NCBI GenBank assembly: GCA_021325295.1
Contig: JAJPHM010000013.1
Location: 21,955-85,954, forward strand
Direction of reading: 5' to 3'
DNA from: Nitrososphaeraceae archaeon
GTDB lineage: Archaea; Thermoproteota; Nitrososphaeria; Nitrososphaerales; Nitrososphaeraceae
DNA: 64,000 nucleotides
The translations under genes and the position numbers were made by a program. Below, in pieces: positions 36,487 through 46,025 of this stretch (its first letter is position 1; the number at the start of each line of letters is the position of its first letter). The notes below the pieces were generated by a model. The model did no database searches. It was not told the DNA's origin and saw nothing but the letters and a program-made list of their open reading frames with translations.

Positions 36487-36519
36487 AACTGCAAATCTTT
36501 AGTTAATCCGACTGGGACC
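36487..36519 (+). repeat. Short repeat copy 2, upstream of decarboxylase
   Basis: Reads AACTGCAAATCTTTAGTT followed by AATCCGACTGGGACC. It lies 82 bases upstream of the decarboxylase start (minus strand), a position that would also suit an operator. An open frame on the minus strand across it reads PVGLTKDLQLILDS. Confidence 0.55.
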
Positions 36520-36704
36520 GTTTTGATAACAAAGTATAGCATATTCGAGCTCACTACTGTTGAACTATCGAATTTTTTCTTCAATTGCATACCAGTTTCA
36601 GTATAATCGCCCGCCAAGACATAGACCGAGCAAACAAGCAAACAAACATCTGCATCTACAACTCACTCACTCTATACAACATACAAAAGGCAAAAAGTGT
36701 TAAT

Positions 36705-36929
36705 ATGGATATGAGAAGACAGCATATATCTTCAAGCAGCATACGTTCTGCAGGATATGATAAAGAGACAAAAACTCTGGAGGTTGAATTTGTTTCTGGT
36801 GGCGTATATCAATACAAAGGAGTGCCAGAGTATGTCTATACGGAATTTCTAGCCTCTCCATCAAGAGGGGTGTATTTTTCAACCGAGATAAGAGATCATT
36901 ATCCTACCACAAAAGTGTCTGAAGCATAG
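36705..36929 (+). CDS. KTSC domain protein
   Basis: A 74-residue protein from ATG 36705 consisting of a single KTSC domain: HISSSSIRSAGYDKETKTLE, VEFVSGGVYQYKGVPEYVY and a SRGVYFSTEIRDHY end. The domain is named for its Lys-Thr-Ser-Cys pattern and often accompanies RNA-related enzymes; no activity is proven. The upstream extension of the frame to 36585 looks non-coding. Confidence 0.8.
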   Translation: MDMRRQHISSSSIRSAGYDKETKTLEVEFVSGGVYQYKGVPEYVYTEFLASPSRGVYFSTEIRDHYPTTKVSEA

Positions 36930-37128
36930 GAAGCAACTGCTGTATTGGGATAAATCCGAATTCAAGCCTGACAAGACTGTCAAAAATACAAGCTTCTTCT
37001 CCCAATTGCTAAAAGCAAGATTGGTAGTTGCTCTCATGGGGTTGCTTGAGAAGCCTGACTTCATCATATTGACAACTATACGACTTTTTTTTTTCACTTC
37101 ATTCACCTGCTGTCTATATCATCATTAA

Positions 37129-38064
37129 ATGCCTAGAGAAAGGTATATTGCTATGCCAGATATAGGCAAGGGACTTGGACTTGCCTTCATTACCGCTATT
37201 GCATGGACTTTTTGGTCAATACTTTCAGACATTGTAGTGTCGATTAACAGCCATACTGCCATCTTGTATCTTACCATAATCGAGATCGCTGTGGCCCTAA
37301 TTAGCACAATGATATCCATAATTTACATCTTTTTGCTGGGCAGGAAAATAACCTCTGAAGACCGCAGGCTGGTAAAATATCCTGTAATTTCGGGTATTTG
37401 CTTTGGCATCGGGACAATCATATACTTTAGCCTGATTGGAAACCAGAACTATCCCCTCGTCTCGTCATTTCAATTCGGTTACATCGTAGTGCTGGCCCTG
37501 CTCATAAACAGGATAAAGCAAGAGCAGCTCAAGCGAAAGTATCTGCTTGGCAGCATACTGGTCGTTGCAGGATTTGTACTGCAAAGCTCAGCCCTCATCC
37601 AGTCAAATACTTCCGGTTCGATTGCTGGGGTTCTGCTGCTTTCAATAGCTCTGCTCGTTCTGTATGCTATAGGGTTCTACTCTTCTTTTTACTATGCTTA
37701 CGGAAAGATGCAGATCCCGGTTGCAGGACCAATAGTTGTTGGAATGATACTTGGCACTACAGTGATCTATGGCCTTGCCACCAACGCCTACTCGTCATTT
37801 GGTCTTGTCAAATTTAGCGGCGTAGGGCTATCGCTGGTAATAGCTGTAATGATAGTGCTGGCATACTATAGCGAGCAGTTCAGTTACAGGCTGCTAAGGG
37901 ACGCGAAGGCAAAATTTCTAAACCTCTCAAATATAATTTCTAACCTCGAACTTGTCGGAGTGACCCTGTACTCGGTATTTTTTCTATCAATATCCTATCC
38001 ACTGCTGATCATAGGGCTTGTCGTGACCTTTGCTGGAGTGTTGATCGTCGCAATCTCCGAGTAG
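37129..38064 (+). CDS. EamA/DMT-type membrane transporter
   Basis: A 311-residue protein with ten predicted transmembrane helices in two similar halves, as in the drug/metabolite transporter superfamily. Seen: ITAIAWTFWSILSD at helix 1, LLINRIKQEQLKRKYLLGSI at the mid loop, and a final GLVVTFAGVLIVAISE. Substrate unknown. Start ATG 37129 or ATG 37153. A run of ten T lies at 37085-37094 before it. Confidence 0.8.
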   Translation: MPRERYIAMPDIGKGLGLAFITAIAWTFWSILSDIVVSINSHTAILYLTIIEIAVALISTMISIIYIFLLGRKITSEDRRLVKYPVISGICFGIGTIIYFSLIGNQNYPLVSSFQFGYIVVLALLINRIKQEQLKRKYLLGSILVVAGFVLQSSALIQSNTSGSIAGVLLLSIALLVLYAIGFYSSFYYAYGKMQIPVAGPIVVGMILGTTVIYGLATNAYSSFGLVKFSGVGLSLVIAVMIVLAYYSEQFSYRLLRDAKAKFLNLSNIISNLELVGVTLYSVFFLSISYPLLIIGLVVTFAGVLIVAISE

Positions 38065-38447
38065 CATATCAGCGGTGCAATTAATTGTATCTGGAATATG
38101 AATATCAATGGATGGCTATTTTTTTTGAATGCTGCCTTTCATATAATCAAAAGCCGACGGACAGGCCGCTCATATCGTATCGAATCGAATGGGGTAACTT
38201 GCTGGCTAGGTAAAAGCCCATCTTCTATCAATCCATGTCTTGTGCAGGTTGGTTGGACTACTACACTGCAAGCAAAAAGAAAGAATCGTAAGCAGGCTGG
38301 TGCCCAAGCTCAAAGCAGCCAGGTAGACAGGTAAACTGACGATCAGATTAGTAGTAGATCAGCTGCAACTGAATCAGACAACTATGTACTCACTCCTTTC
38401 TGCTGGCTGTCCATCTTAAATTCTTGGTGTGCATACTATATGTTGGA
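38065..38447. other. Intergenic, nothing recognised
   Basis: A 78-codon open frame (38098-38334) has no family character, a poor composition and no coupling to neighbours, so I do not call it a gene. Confidence 0.4.
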
Positions 38448-39932
38448 ATGAATGCAGTAGACAACGCTGCTGGAGCAGGACGGTTTCTTTATGCCGACTA
38501 CACGCCGTTTGATGAAAACAAGAACTTTTTGGAAATGCTCAAGGACCTTGTATCGATATCAGAGCAAATATTGAGGATAAAAAATGAAGCCGGGGCAGTG
38601 TCATCGGCCCTGACCGGTGCTGATATACTCTATAATGACTTGAACTCAAAGTTAAGGCAGTTCAGGGCAAATGTTTTAGATGCGATGGATGCCTACAATG
38701 ACAAATTTAATGAAATACTGAGAACCGGCGGTCGCGCAGAAGGATCAGACCTTTTTTACAATTCAAAAACCGCCCTCTCCAAGCAGCTTGATGATACCGA
38801 AGCAAGATTCATTTCAGAATATAACAGATACAGAGATTACCTCCAGTCAAGAATGACGCAGCTGAGCGAAGCCGCAGTGGGTTATCTGCAGCAGTGGCTG
38901 CTAAGGGACTATTATGACCTGCCCTATACCCTGACATCAAGAATGCTAACGACAATAGATGCATCGATTGATGCAGCTTCAAAGAAATACAGAGTCAGCA
39001 GGTCAACCACTATATCTCTGGGTGAAAAGGGGCCGACAGGCAGTGCCGCCCCTGCTTTACTGTCATATTCATTTCATATCGACAGCACAGAACTTGAGTT
39101 TTGGAACCATAAAAGAAAAGTCTCCGACCTTGGGCTAAAAGACATGGTGGTGCCGGTGGGATTTAAGGTGCCAATTTCAGAGAAGCTAAAAAGGCCATTC
39201 AAGCTATCAAGAAAAGTTACCGGGAAAGAGCCTGATTTTGTCGATATAGATAGTTACTACCTAGTCTCTGTCACGCTGCAGGAAAATTCTACCCTTACAA
39301 CCATTGTGGCTGCCGACCCTTCAAAGCCTGATTATGACATGATAAGAATTGCCTACAGCCTTGATGGGCTGTATGTAGACCCTGCCAAGGCGCAGCAAGC
39401 CAGCTCTGCTCAAAGCCTGCCCAGAATTGATTACTTTACAAGAGATGGTGATGGAAATGCTATCGAAGAATCAAATGTCCTCCAGCACAGGGAAATCCTG
39501 GATGCCACAGATACGAGCAAAATCCTGCTATTTGGCAGGGTGCTGGCTGACAGGATGAGCCTGCTGTCAGACCCGCGGGTCACAACGCCGCGCAGCAAGC
39601 TCGTCTCTGTCAAGGTCGACGACAAGCATGCAATAGACCTCAGAGAAAAGGAAAAGGAGAACCTTCTGACTTTTGACCCTGTGCTTGTTGTTCTTTTTTT
39701 GGAGTCGATAGCAGGCGGGTTTTCGCCGATTGTATCTAAATTAAAACAGAAAAGCATTGCTGGAGAATTGATATTGCGGCAAGAGCTTGAAGGCGGAAAT
39801 AGAAGAGAGCATGTTGTAAGAATAGCCGACCTCAGGTCAGCTCTTTCTTTTGCGCCAGAAGGCAGGACAATAGCCAGCCAGCTTGGGATTGACCTCCAGC
39901 CAGAGACAAAAGGAGTCGCTTACCCAAGCTGA
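38448..39932 (+). CDS. Large conserved hypothetical protein
   Basis: A 494-residue soluble protein from ATG 38448. The N-terminal half (to about 180) is helical and probably coiled-coil (KDLVSISEQILRIKNEAGAV; SKLRQFRANVLDAMDAYNDK); the second half is mixed alpha/beta (SFHIDSTELEFWNHKRKVSD; DSYYLVSVTLQENSTLTTIV). There is no signal peptide, membrane span or catalytic motif. I do not recognise the family. It stands alone on the plus strand. Confidence 0.7.
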   Translation: MNAVDNAAGAGRFLYADYTPFDENKNFLEMLKDLVSISEQILRIKNEAGAVSSALTGADILYNDLNSKLRQFRANVLDAMDAYNDKFNEILRTGGRAEGSDLFYNSKTALSKQLDDTEARFISEYNRYRDYLQSRMTQLSEAAVGYLQQWLLRDYYDLPYTLTSRMLTTIDASIDAASKKYRVSRSTTISLGEKGPTGSAAPALLSYSFHIDSTELEFWNHKRKVSDLGLKDMVVPVGFKVPISEKLKRPFKLSRKVTGKEPDFVDIDSYYLVSVTLQENSTLTTIVAADPSKPDYDMIRIAYSLDGLYVDPAKAQQASSAQSLPRIDYFTRDGDGNAIEESNVLQHREILDATDTSKILLFGRVLADRMSLLSDPRVTTPRSKLVSVKVDDKHAIDLREKEKENLLTFDPVLVVLFLESIAGGFSPIVSKLKQKSIAGELILRQELEGGNRREHVVRIADLRSALSFAPEGRTIASQLGIDLQPETKGVAYPS

Positions 39933-40042
39933 TGCACCTGATGAAAATTAGGCAACAAGAACAGCAATTAACTCGCTGGCCTACCTGTCGGGACTGTCTG
40001 ATTGACCGACTGGTCGACAGGGCCGGTTAGTTAGTTATTTAA

Positions 40043-40501
40043 TTAATGTCTGCTTGACGTCAACCCCAACTTCGAATCTCTGTCTGATTTACAAAAGGCA
40101 TACAGTGCGTCATAAACATGGAATTGCTTTTGCATATTGTCATAATCGTCTTTTGAAATCAGGCTAAAGCCAGCTGCAATGGCGACCAGACCTTCTGACT
40201 GTGGAGTCAACGATCTGTTCTGGGTATCCGCGCCCCTGACTATTCTGGCCAGCTCGACCAGCGCAGGGTCTTTTGCAAGATTATACTTTTTCAAAATCGC
40301 ATCAAATGAGCATTCCTCGCCATGGTGCCCCAGCTCTGCATTTGGAACATCAAACGGTATGGCACCATGCTCTCTGGCTACCTCGATCACTTTGTGAGCA
40401 GGTACAAATAGAAACTCGGCGTCTTTGTCAACAAAATTTTTTATCAGCCAAGGGCAGGCTATCCTGTCTACTTTGGCATGTTCTCTTGTTATCCATTTCA
40501 T
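40043..40501 (-). CDS. ChrB-like (chromate resistance) domain protein
   Basis: A 152-residue protein matching the C-terminal domain of ChrB: KWITREHAKVDRIACPWLIK, FVDKDAEFLFVP, GHHGEECSFDAILKKY and RIVRGADTQN. In bacteria ChrB regulates or supports chromate efflux by ChrA; here no chrA neighbour is visible and the N-terminal regulatory domain is absent. A stand-alone enzyme-like role is possible. Confidence 0.8.
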   Translation of the reverse strand: MKWITREHAKVDRIACPWLIKNFVDKDAEFLFVPAHKVIEVAREHGAIPFDVPNAELGHHGEECSFDAILKKYNLAKDPALVELARIVRGADTQNRSLTPQSEGLVAIAAGFSLISKDDYDNMQKQFHVYDALYAFCKSDRDSKLGLTSSRH

Positions 40502-41278
40502 CTAGTCAGTTTCATCCCGTTTCATGGAATATAGCAGGATCGGCACATATATTCAGACATATATGCATACATGCATGCATGCACGCATACATAGCTGTAG
40601 CTGCCATCATCTGCACTGCATATCTGACAGATACGCAAAAAAGAAGAGAAAACGGACATTCAGCTCAAGCATGGTAACTGTGAATTTCGGGTAGTTTTGA
40701 GCAGTTTAGCCAGCTGTTTGTGCGACTTTGCTGTTGTTTATCTGGATATAGAGTATTGTTGAGCCACTTTCATTGAATTTGGGAGCAAGTTATTCAGCAT
40801 TCGCGCTTGCCGCTGCAAGGTGGTTGCACATCAATCGAGTTTTTGCATGCAAATTTGGGTGTTTTGCGTGCATTTGAGCCAGTTTGTTACCGATAATTCT
40901 ACATTTTTTCGCTCATCATTATGCAACCGATGCCAGTGAAGAACATGCTGCAAGCCAACACGGTAACCTGCTGTACTGGCCTGTGATTTTGCGAAAAGGG
41001 CTATCGCAGAGAAGTACGAATAGGTAAATAGACGGATGGATAGAGTAGCAACCGGCCCATTCTTGACTTTTGTTTTCCATTGACCTTTCGATCTCCTCGC
41101 CAGCCTTCATTTCCTTATCAACCGGCTATCTATAAGAGAACTAATTTGAGGATCGGTTTGTCGATCCTTCCTTCCCTTCTTTCCATCTTGTTCATGGTTT
41201 TGTTCTGATGGTAGCAGCCGATCTGGCAATCAGCAATAATAATACGTGATGGTCTTATAAGAATTCTTCCTTCTTGAT
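40502..41278. other. 777-base non-coding gap with microsatellite
   Basis: It contains an ATGC/ATAC short-tandem tract (about 40561-40592) and a TGCA-rich block (about 40811-40930) that resembles the composition of 870-1140. Open frames here lack family character. No RNA gene recognised. Confidence 0.4.
40561..40592 (+). repeat. GCAT/ATAC short tandem tract
   Basis: Alternating GCATACATGCATGCATGCAC-type units. A slippage-prone microsatellite in non-coding DNA. Confidence 0.6.
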
Positions 41279-42682
41279 CTATTTTGCTGCAGTTCCAGTG
41301 ACAGTAAATGTATGCAGGCCACTGCCATAATCCAGCTGTATATATGTCGAGTTGGACGACGTCCTGTCGAGTATGGCCGTATATCCAGTGGGACTTCCAT
41401 CCATTGTTGCAGAATGCGGCTGTCCTATTATCTTGCCTGCGTCCATCACTGTAAAGCCGCGCTTACCAGTCTCCACAGCCTTGAAAGAAATCTGCTTGGC
41501 TGGCTCGTTGTACTGGAAATCGGATATTGCAGAGGTTGTTTCAATCTGCACCGTAGAGGGCTTGCTGCCAACTGTCACCTGCTCGCTTGTGTGATTTGCA
41601 TAGGCGGCAGGCAGAGTTGTAAAGTCAGACAGGTCTGCGGCGCCGCTTGCAGAAAAGTTCCCGGCAATTTTTTCAAATTCAGGCGTGTATATGGTAAATG
41701 AAGAGTTTGAGCTTGCAGTAAAGACCATAAACACTGTCCTCTGCGCAGTGACCAGTTGATATGTGTCTGCCAGAGTCCTGTCTCCTGCAAAGTTGCAGCC
41801 TGCAATGTAGTGGAGCGCCTTGACCTTGTTTGCAAGGAATACTATCTCTGACGACTGCGGCGGGGAGCATAGGTTCTGTGCATGGCGGATCTGGGGCAGA
41901 TTCCTGTTGTCGTCTGTTATTATGCTCATTGAAGCATAGCCTGTCTTGTTTGTTGAGCCGGGCACAAGCTCTACATGGGAGAAAGCAACGATGTGAGTGT
42001 TGTTCAGGTTATTTCTGTCGGCATACTGCAGGCCAGTCCATGACGGTGGCAGAGTAAAAGACAGCCCCCTGACAGGGTCGCTAAACTGCCCGCTTACACT
42101 TGGTATCTTTGATGTATCTATCTGCAGCGACTTTGCCATGGCCTGAACCTGCGGCAGGTATTTCTGGAAAGTCCCGGGAACTGCAATAAACTGCAGGGCA
42201 TACTCTTTGCCGCCCTGCATCGCTATAAAATAGAGGACCTGAGCTGTGTGGCCATTACTATTCCATGTGACGCTCAGCTGTTTTGCAGCAAGCCCGGAGA
42301 GCGTAGTGTTTTGCTCCTGAGCAGCGGCAGCTGCTGCCTGGTCTGTATTGTGCCGGCTGGCCTCCCAGCTGGCAATGTCTTTGAGACTGTTGCCATATGT
42401 TGGGTGGACAAGTAATGCCACCCAGGCAAGCCTGTCGGTGCCGGAGGCGTTCTGCGGTGGCGTAAAAAGCACGATGGTTCCCTCCTGGAGCCCTGCAGTG
42501 CCAGCAAGCCAGCCTGCAGGGTAGCTTATCTTCTTTATTCCATAGACTGGGTCGCTGTATGAGTATAGGTGCATGGAAGTGGAAGTGGGAATGGAAGCTG
42601 CTGGCTGCGCATTAGCAATGCCAGCTGCGGCGCCGCAAGTAATTATGGACAGCATAATGGCTATCTGTAGCCAGATTTTCAA
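41279..42682 (-). CDS. Secreted protein with two PsbP-like domains
   Basis: A 467-residue exported protein. The signal peptide (IAIMLSIITCGAAAGIANA, cut near residue 26) is followed by two related domains starting YSDPVYGIKKISYPAGW (near 44) and FSDPVRGLSFTLPPSWTG (near 206), typical of PsbP-like proteins common in this lineage, and a C-terminal beta domain. The role outside the cell is unknown. It diverges from the SDR gene, whose start is about 180 bases away. Confidence 0.75.
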   Translation of the reverse strand: MKIWLQIAIMLSIITCGAAAGIANAQPAASIPTSTSMHLYSYSDPVYGIKKISYPAGWLAGTAGLQEGTIVLFTPPQNASGTDRLAWVALLVHPTYGNSLKDIASWEASRHNTDQAAAAAAQEQNTTLSGLAAKQLSVTWNSNGHTAQVLYFIAMQGGKEYALQFIAVPGTFQKYLPQVQAMAKSLQIDTSKIPSVSGQFSDPVRGLSFTLPPSWTGLQYADRNNLNNTHIVAFSHVELVPGSTNKTGYASMSIITDDNRNLPQIRHAQNLCSPPQSSEIVFLANKVKALHYIAGCNFAGDRTLADTYQLVTAQRTVFMVFTASSNSSFTIYTPEFEKIAGNFSASGAADLSDFTTLPAAYANHTSEQVTVGSKPSTVQIETTSAISDFQYNEPAKQISFKAVETGKRGFTVMDAGKIIGQPHSATMDGSPTGYTAILDRTSSNSTYIQLDYGSGLHTFTVTGTAAK

Positions 42683-42862
42683 ATATATTGATTGTATGCA
42701 GGCATATTATATGAAAAGTTCTACTCTTTGTGCGGTAAGCGGCTACTGGGAAAGCAAATAAGCAAGAAAGCAGGAAGACAGGGAGGCAGACCGATAGCCA
42801 GCCACCCTTTAGCCGTAACTGGCTACCAATCCCTTAAGTATCTAAGCATCACACTATCTCTA

Positions 42863-43720
42863 ATGTCTGGCAGTAATGCTCAAAATCAGGGTCAAAAGGT
42901 GGCTGTGGTAACGGGAAGCTCAAGCGGGATAGGCTACGAGACTGCCCTGCTTTTGGCAAGGAACGGCTTTCTGACATATGCCACGATGCGAAACCTGCAA
43001 AAAAGCGATGCTATCAAGTCGGCGGCAGATAGGGAGCGGCTATCACTTCGGGTCAAGCAGCTTGATGTCAGGGATGACGATTCAGTAAGAAAAGCTGTAC
43101 AATCAATTGTATCAGAAGCAGGAAGAATAGATGTTCTGGTTAACAACGCCGGCTACGGGCTTGCCGGAGCGTTTGAAGATTCCAGCATTGACGAGATAAA
43201 GGACCAGTATGAAACAAACGTGTATGGCCTTGTGCGGGTCACACAGGCTGTCCTGCCGACCATGAGAAAGCAGCACTCTGGCGTGATAATCAACATAAGC
43301 TCCGGAGCTGGGAGGTTCGGCTATCCTGGCGGCTCTGTATATGTTAGCAGCAAGTTTGCAGTCGAAGGGCTGAGCGAATCGCTGTCATACGAAGTCGAGC
43401 CCTTTGGCATCAAGGTGGTGCTGGTAGAGCCGGGTGTGATCAGGACGGACTTTGGCAGGGACATGGTTATTGCCAAAAGGGCGCAGGATCCAAGTTCACC
43501 GTATGCACAGATGATGCAGGCGATGGGAGCTATACTCAGCAAGCTGGTAGAAAACGGTTCCGACCCTGCCCTTGTAGCAAATGTAGTGCTGGAGGCTGCA
43601 AAGAGCGAGAACCCAAAGCTGAGGTATCTGGCTGGAAAGGACGTGGAGCAGATGATGGCGGCGAGGAGTAGCATGTCTGACGAAGAGTTTCATGCAATGA
43701 TGAAACAGGGCACAGGCTGA
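42863..43720 (+). CDS. Short-chain dehydrogenase/reductase
   Basis: A 285-residue classical SDR. TGSSSGIG (17-24) binds the cofactor; LVNNAGYG, INISSGAG and the catalytic YVSSK follow in order, then VEPGVIRTDFG. An open frame extends upstream to 42692, but ATG 42863 gives the normal family start. An oxidoreductase acting on a hydroxyl or keto group; substrate unknown. Confidence 0.88.
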   Translation: MSGSNAQNQGQKVAVVTGSSSGIGYETALLLARNGFLTYATMRNLQKSDAIKSAADRERLSLRVKQLDVRDDDSVRKAVQSIVSEAGRIDVLVNNAGYGLAGAFEDSSIDEIKDQYETNVYGLVRVTQAVLPTMRKQHSGVIINISSGAGRFGYPGGSVYVSSKFAVEGLSESLSYEVEPFGIKVVLVEPGVIRTDFGRDMVIAKRAQDPSSPYAQMMQAMGAILSKLVENGSDPALVANVVLEAAKSENPKLRYLAGKDVEQMMAARSSMSDEEFHAMMKQGTG

Positions 43721-43804
43721 TAGTTAAAGGAGAGCAAACAGGCAACCAGGCAAACAAGCCGGCCAGCATAGAATACCGCAGGCACGGAAATTGGATAAAA
43801 TACA

Positions 43805-43812
43805 TTTTTATA
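43805..43812 (+). promoter_or_regulatory. TATA box of the MEDS gene
   Basis: TTTTTATA lies 26 bases before ATG 43839. It supports that start and a leaderless transcript. Confidence 0.5.
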
Positions 43813-43838
43813 CCCAGAATAAATCCTCAAGTTTTGCG

Positions 43839-44633
43839 ATGGGGCAGACCCAGACCCATTCTCATTCCATCTATGTCTTTGATGCAAGAGTACCAGACAG
43901 AATTTACTGGATGTCACACATTTACGCCAAGATCCGCCAGCATATCCTGGATGGATATGCGGTAATCTATGTCATGGAGCAGGATGTGACTGCGGCCGTT
44001 CAGCACATGACCAAAATTTCTGGGTTCGAGGTAGAGGACTATATCGGCTCTGGAGCCCTGACCATTATCAGCAACAAAGACTTTTACTCACACTCTGTAA
44101 GGGAGGAGGTTTTGCTTGACCAGTGGTACAAGCTCATTTCTTATGTAGAAAGGAAGAGCGGCAAATTCAGGGGATTTGTCGCAATTGGCATGCCTGTAGA
44201 TTCTTTCTTCAGGTCGGCAATTTCTCAGGAACACCTGATAAGGTACGAGGCAACGGTAGCGTCAAGATATGACGGCACAGTCGAGGCAGTCTGCTGCTAC
44301 ACGACTGAGGCTATTGAAAAGATGCCACTGAGGTACATCATGGGGCTTTTGAATGCCCACCAGAATACTGCCCACAGGGAATCTGTCATGAAAGAGTGGA
44401 CGGTGTCAAGGGGCGTATCTATCATAAGAAGAGGCCTTGATAGCGCTCTTGGAAGCCAGGTGTCTGAGCTTGTGTTTGCCATGCTGATGCGCGACTTTGA
44501 GATGAAACCCGCTGCCATCGTCTCGCATCCGGACCAGTTTGAAAACAAGCTCAGAATACTGTACGGCGAGCATGCGGCTGACATTATCATTGCAAAGATA
44601 AAGGAAGAGCTGATATCTGAGATCGTTTTTTGA
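43839..44633 (+). CDS. MEDS domain protein (DcmR-like sensory domain)
   Basis: A 264-residue protein. Residues about 10-190 match the MEDS (methanogen/methylotroph DcmR sensory) RecA-like fold: HILDGYAVIYVMEQDVTAAV, IGSGALTIISNKDFY, FVAIGMPVDSFF and a VEAVCCYTTEAIEKMPL strand. The C-terminal 70 residues are helical. There is no DNA-binding or kinase domain, so it probably partners with another regulator. Start chosen from the TATA spacing. Confidence 0.75.
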   Translation: MGQTQTHSHSIYVFDARVPDRIYWMSHIYAKIRQHILDGYAVIYVMEQDVTAAVQHMTKISGFEVEDYIGSGALTIISNKDFYSHSVREEVLLDQWYKLISYVERKSGKFRGFVAIGMPVDSFFRSAISQEHLIRYEATVASRYDGTVEAVCCYTTEAIEKMPLRYIMGLLNAHQNTAHRESVMKEWTVSRGVSIIRRGLDSALGSQVSELVFAMLMRDFEMKPAAIVSHPDQFENKLRILYGEHAADIIIAKIKEELISEIVF

Positions 44634-45097
44634 TCGTTAGAGCTAATGCCACTTTTCTTCTCTCATCTTATCTAATATCATATCATGTCATATTATGACA
44701 CATTCTGAGCAGGATAATGATGTATCATACAGGCTTGCCCGCAAGACAAGACTGAGGTTCTGGCTGAATAGTGCCTGTCGCTGGGATAATGCGAAAATTC
44801 CAGCAATCAAAGTAGCAGTTAATAGCTATAGAAATGGCAGAATTGTACTCAATTGAATCTGTCCGGGTCGGATTAACTACAAATCTGTAGTTGAATGAGG
44901 ATTCAAGAGATAGTTTCAGAGGATGTCACATCTAGAAATGCGCTAAAGGAGTTTACACCGATACTAACTATAAAGCTGAATTAAAGTGTTTTCGATACCA
45001 TAATAATTAGATAGATGGAATAACTGTTGCAGAAAGAGTTCAGAAGTTAATTAGCGCAGTCATTATGGATTGTTAATAACTCTAGTGGACAGTACAG
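44634..45097. other. Gene-poor stretch with repeat copy 3 and decayed coding
   Basis: Contains the inverted repeat copy at 44860-44892. Reading from ATG 44834 gives ELYSIESVRVGLTTNL then a stop, and other fragments follow in several frames, as in a decayed gene. Confidence 0.4.
44860..44892 (-). repeat. Short repeat copy 3 (inverted)
   Basis: TGTCCGGGTCGGATTAACTA continues as CAAATCTGTAGTT, the reverse complement of copies at 34632 and 36487. The hairpin AACTACA/TGTAGTT is perfect here. Confidence 0.55.
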
Positions 45098-45220
45098 ATG
45101 TTGTATGGAGGAATAACAAAGAGCGTGCTTACAAGACAGTATTTCAGATCAGACTTTGAGCAGAGTTGTCAGAAGATACAGGGGTCGTTGGCGAAGTTGC
45201 AGGAGCAACTGCTGGATTGA
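45098..45220 (+). pseudogene. Coding relic, family A
   Basis: A 40-codon open frame ending SDFEQSCQKIQGSLAKLQEQ LLD. The same peptide pattern (SEQSCKRIQGLLGKLQEQILD) occurs at 51249-51401 without a start codon. The pair look like C-terminal remnants of one gene family rather than two independent genes. Confidence 0.4.
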
Positions 45221-45232
45221 GCCAATTAAATC

Positions 45233-45254
45233 AAATAGTTGAGAATAACTATTT
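45233..45254. promoter_or_regulatory. Inverted repeat upstream of secreted-protein gene
   Basis: AAATAGTT and AACTATTT are spaced by six bases and end 24 bases before the GTG start at 45279. A possible operator or promoter element. Confidence 0.3.
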
Positions 45255-45278
45255 TAGATTCTGCGAGTCTATGTTCCT

Positions 45279-46025
45279 GTGCTGCTGCGGGTTGTCCTAC
45301 CAGTCGCTGCATTGCTTCTCATGACAGTACTACTACCTCCTACAGCATCTGCAGCCCCTGCTGGTCTATATGCCTGTGCACCAGATTATGGATGTACCTT
45401 TGTGCCACTTTATTCATTTGGTGATAGAGTACCAAACCTTAAGTTCAACGCAACCAGCTATCATATGCCAGCCCTATCACATGGTAGTCTAAATGCTACA
45501 GGCTTGAAACTACAGTTCGACCTTGTCGATTCTAAAACTAATAAAACCTTTACTTGGGTTACATACAATCTTACTATTAGTAGAATTGATGGCAATGGTA
45601 GAGGAAAAGAAGGCAAGGTCATTATTGTCGATTACTTTCAATCAGAAGACGGTCCCCTAACACTGGATATTCGACAAGGAACTCGTCCCGTCACAATAAC
45701 AAATGCCACTCAAGACCCATTCACAAATGCATGGTCACCAATTCCTAATTCCAATGATACAATCTCAATAACAAGTTCAGAGCTTTTGCAAGAAGGAACA
45801 TACAAAGCAAGTGCAAAGATTGTAACAATTGATAATCCTCGAAATATCTTTCCTGTGAACCAGACACGACAATTTGATGTAGAATGGACAATAAACAATA
45901 ATGGAATTGCAACTGTTCCAGAATTTTCGGAGAGTTTGTTAGCTCTTGGTGCTGCTTCACTGCTAGTTGTTTTTATGCTAGCTAGAAGGCATCTTGCTAT
46001 GTATAAGACGACTCGCAATAGTTAA
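45279..46025 (+). CDS. Secreted protein with PEF-CTERM-type tail
   Basis: A 248-residue protein. Signal peptide LPVAALLLMTVLLPPTASAA (start GTG 45279), a beta-rich domain with many N-glycosylation sites and the C-terminal sorting signal VPEFSESLLALGAASLLVVF followed by a basic cluster. This tail is the PEFG/PEF-CTERM pattern processed by archaeosortase and anchors proteins to the archaeal envelope. The domain itself is not recognised. Confidence 0.7.
   Translation: MLLRVVLPVAALLLMTVLLPPTASAAPAGLYACAPDYGCTFVPLYSFGDRVPNLKFNATSYHMPALSHGSLNATGLKLQFDLVDSKTNKTFTWVTYNLTISRIDGNGRGKEGKVIIVDYFQSEDGPLTLDIRQGTRPVTITNATQDPFTNAWSPIPNSNDTISITSSELLQEGTYKASAKIVTIDNPRNIFPVNQTRQFDVEWTINNNGIATVPEFSESLLALGAASLLVVFMLARRHLAMYKTTRNS

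Noticed and set aside
36426..36641. A 71-codon minus-strand frame upstream of the decarboxylase
   Set aside because: Interesting because it reads through repeat copy 2 (PVGLTKDLQLIL), but there is no independent support; mentioned under the repeat instead.
38098..38334. A 78-codon frame between the transporter and the large hypothetical gene
   Set aside because: Irregular composition, no recognisable fold and no coupling; more likely chance.
40561..40592. Short tandem tract considered as a CRISPR or regulatory array
   Set aside because: Units are four bases long with no spacers; a plain microsatellite. No CRISPR array was seen anywhere in the window.
40273..40677. A 134-codon plus-strand frame crossing the microsatellite
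   Set aside because: It is antisense to the ChrB-like gene and its second half translates simple repeats.
40811..40930. TGCA-rich non-coding block considered as a replication origin or structured RNA
   Set aside because: No repeated origin-box motif, no cdc6/orc neighbour and no convincing long helix; only loose similarity to 870-1140.
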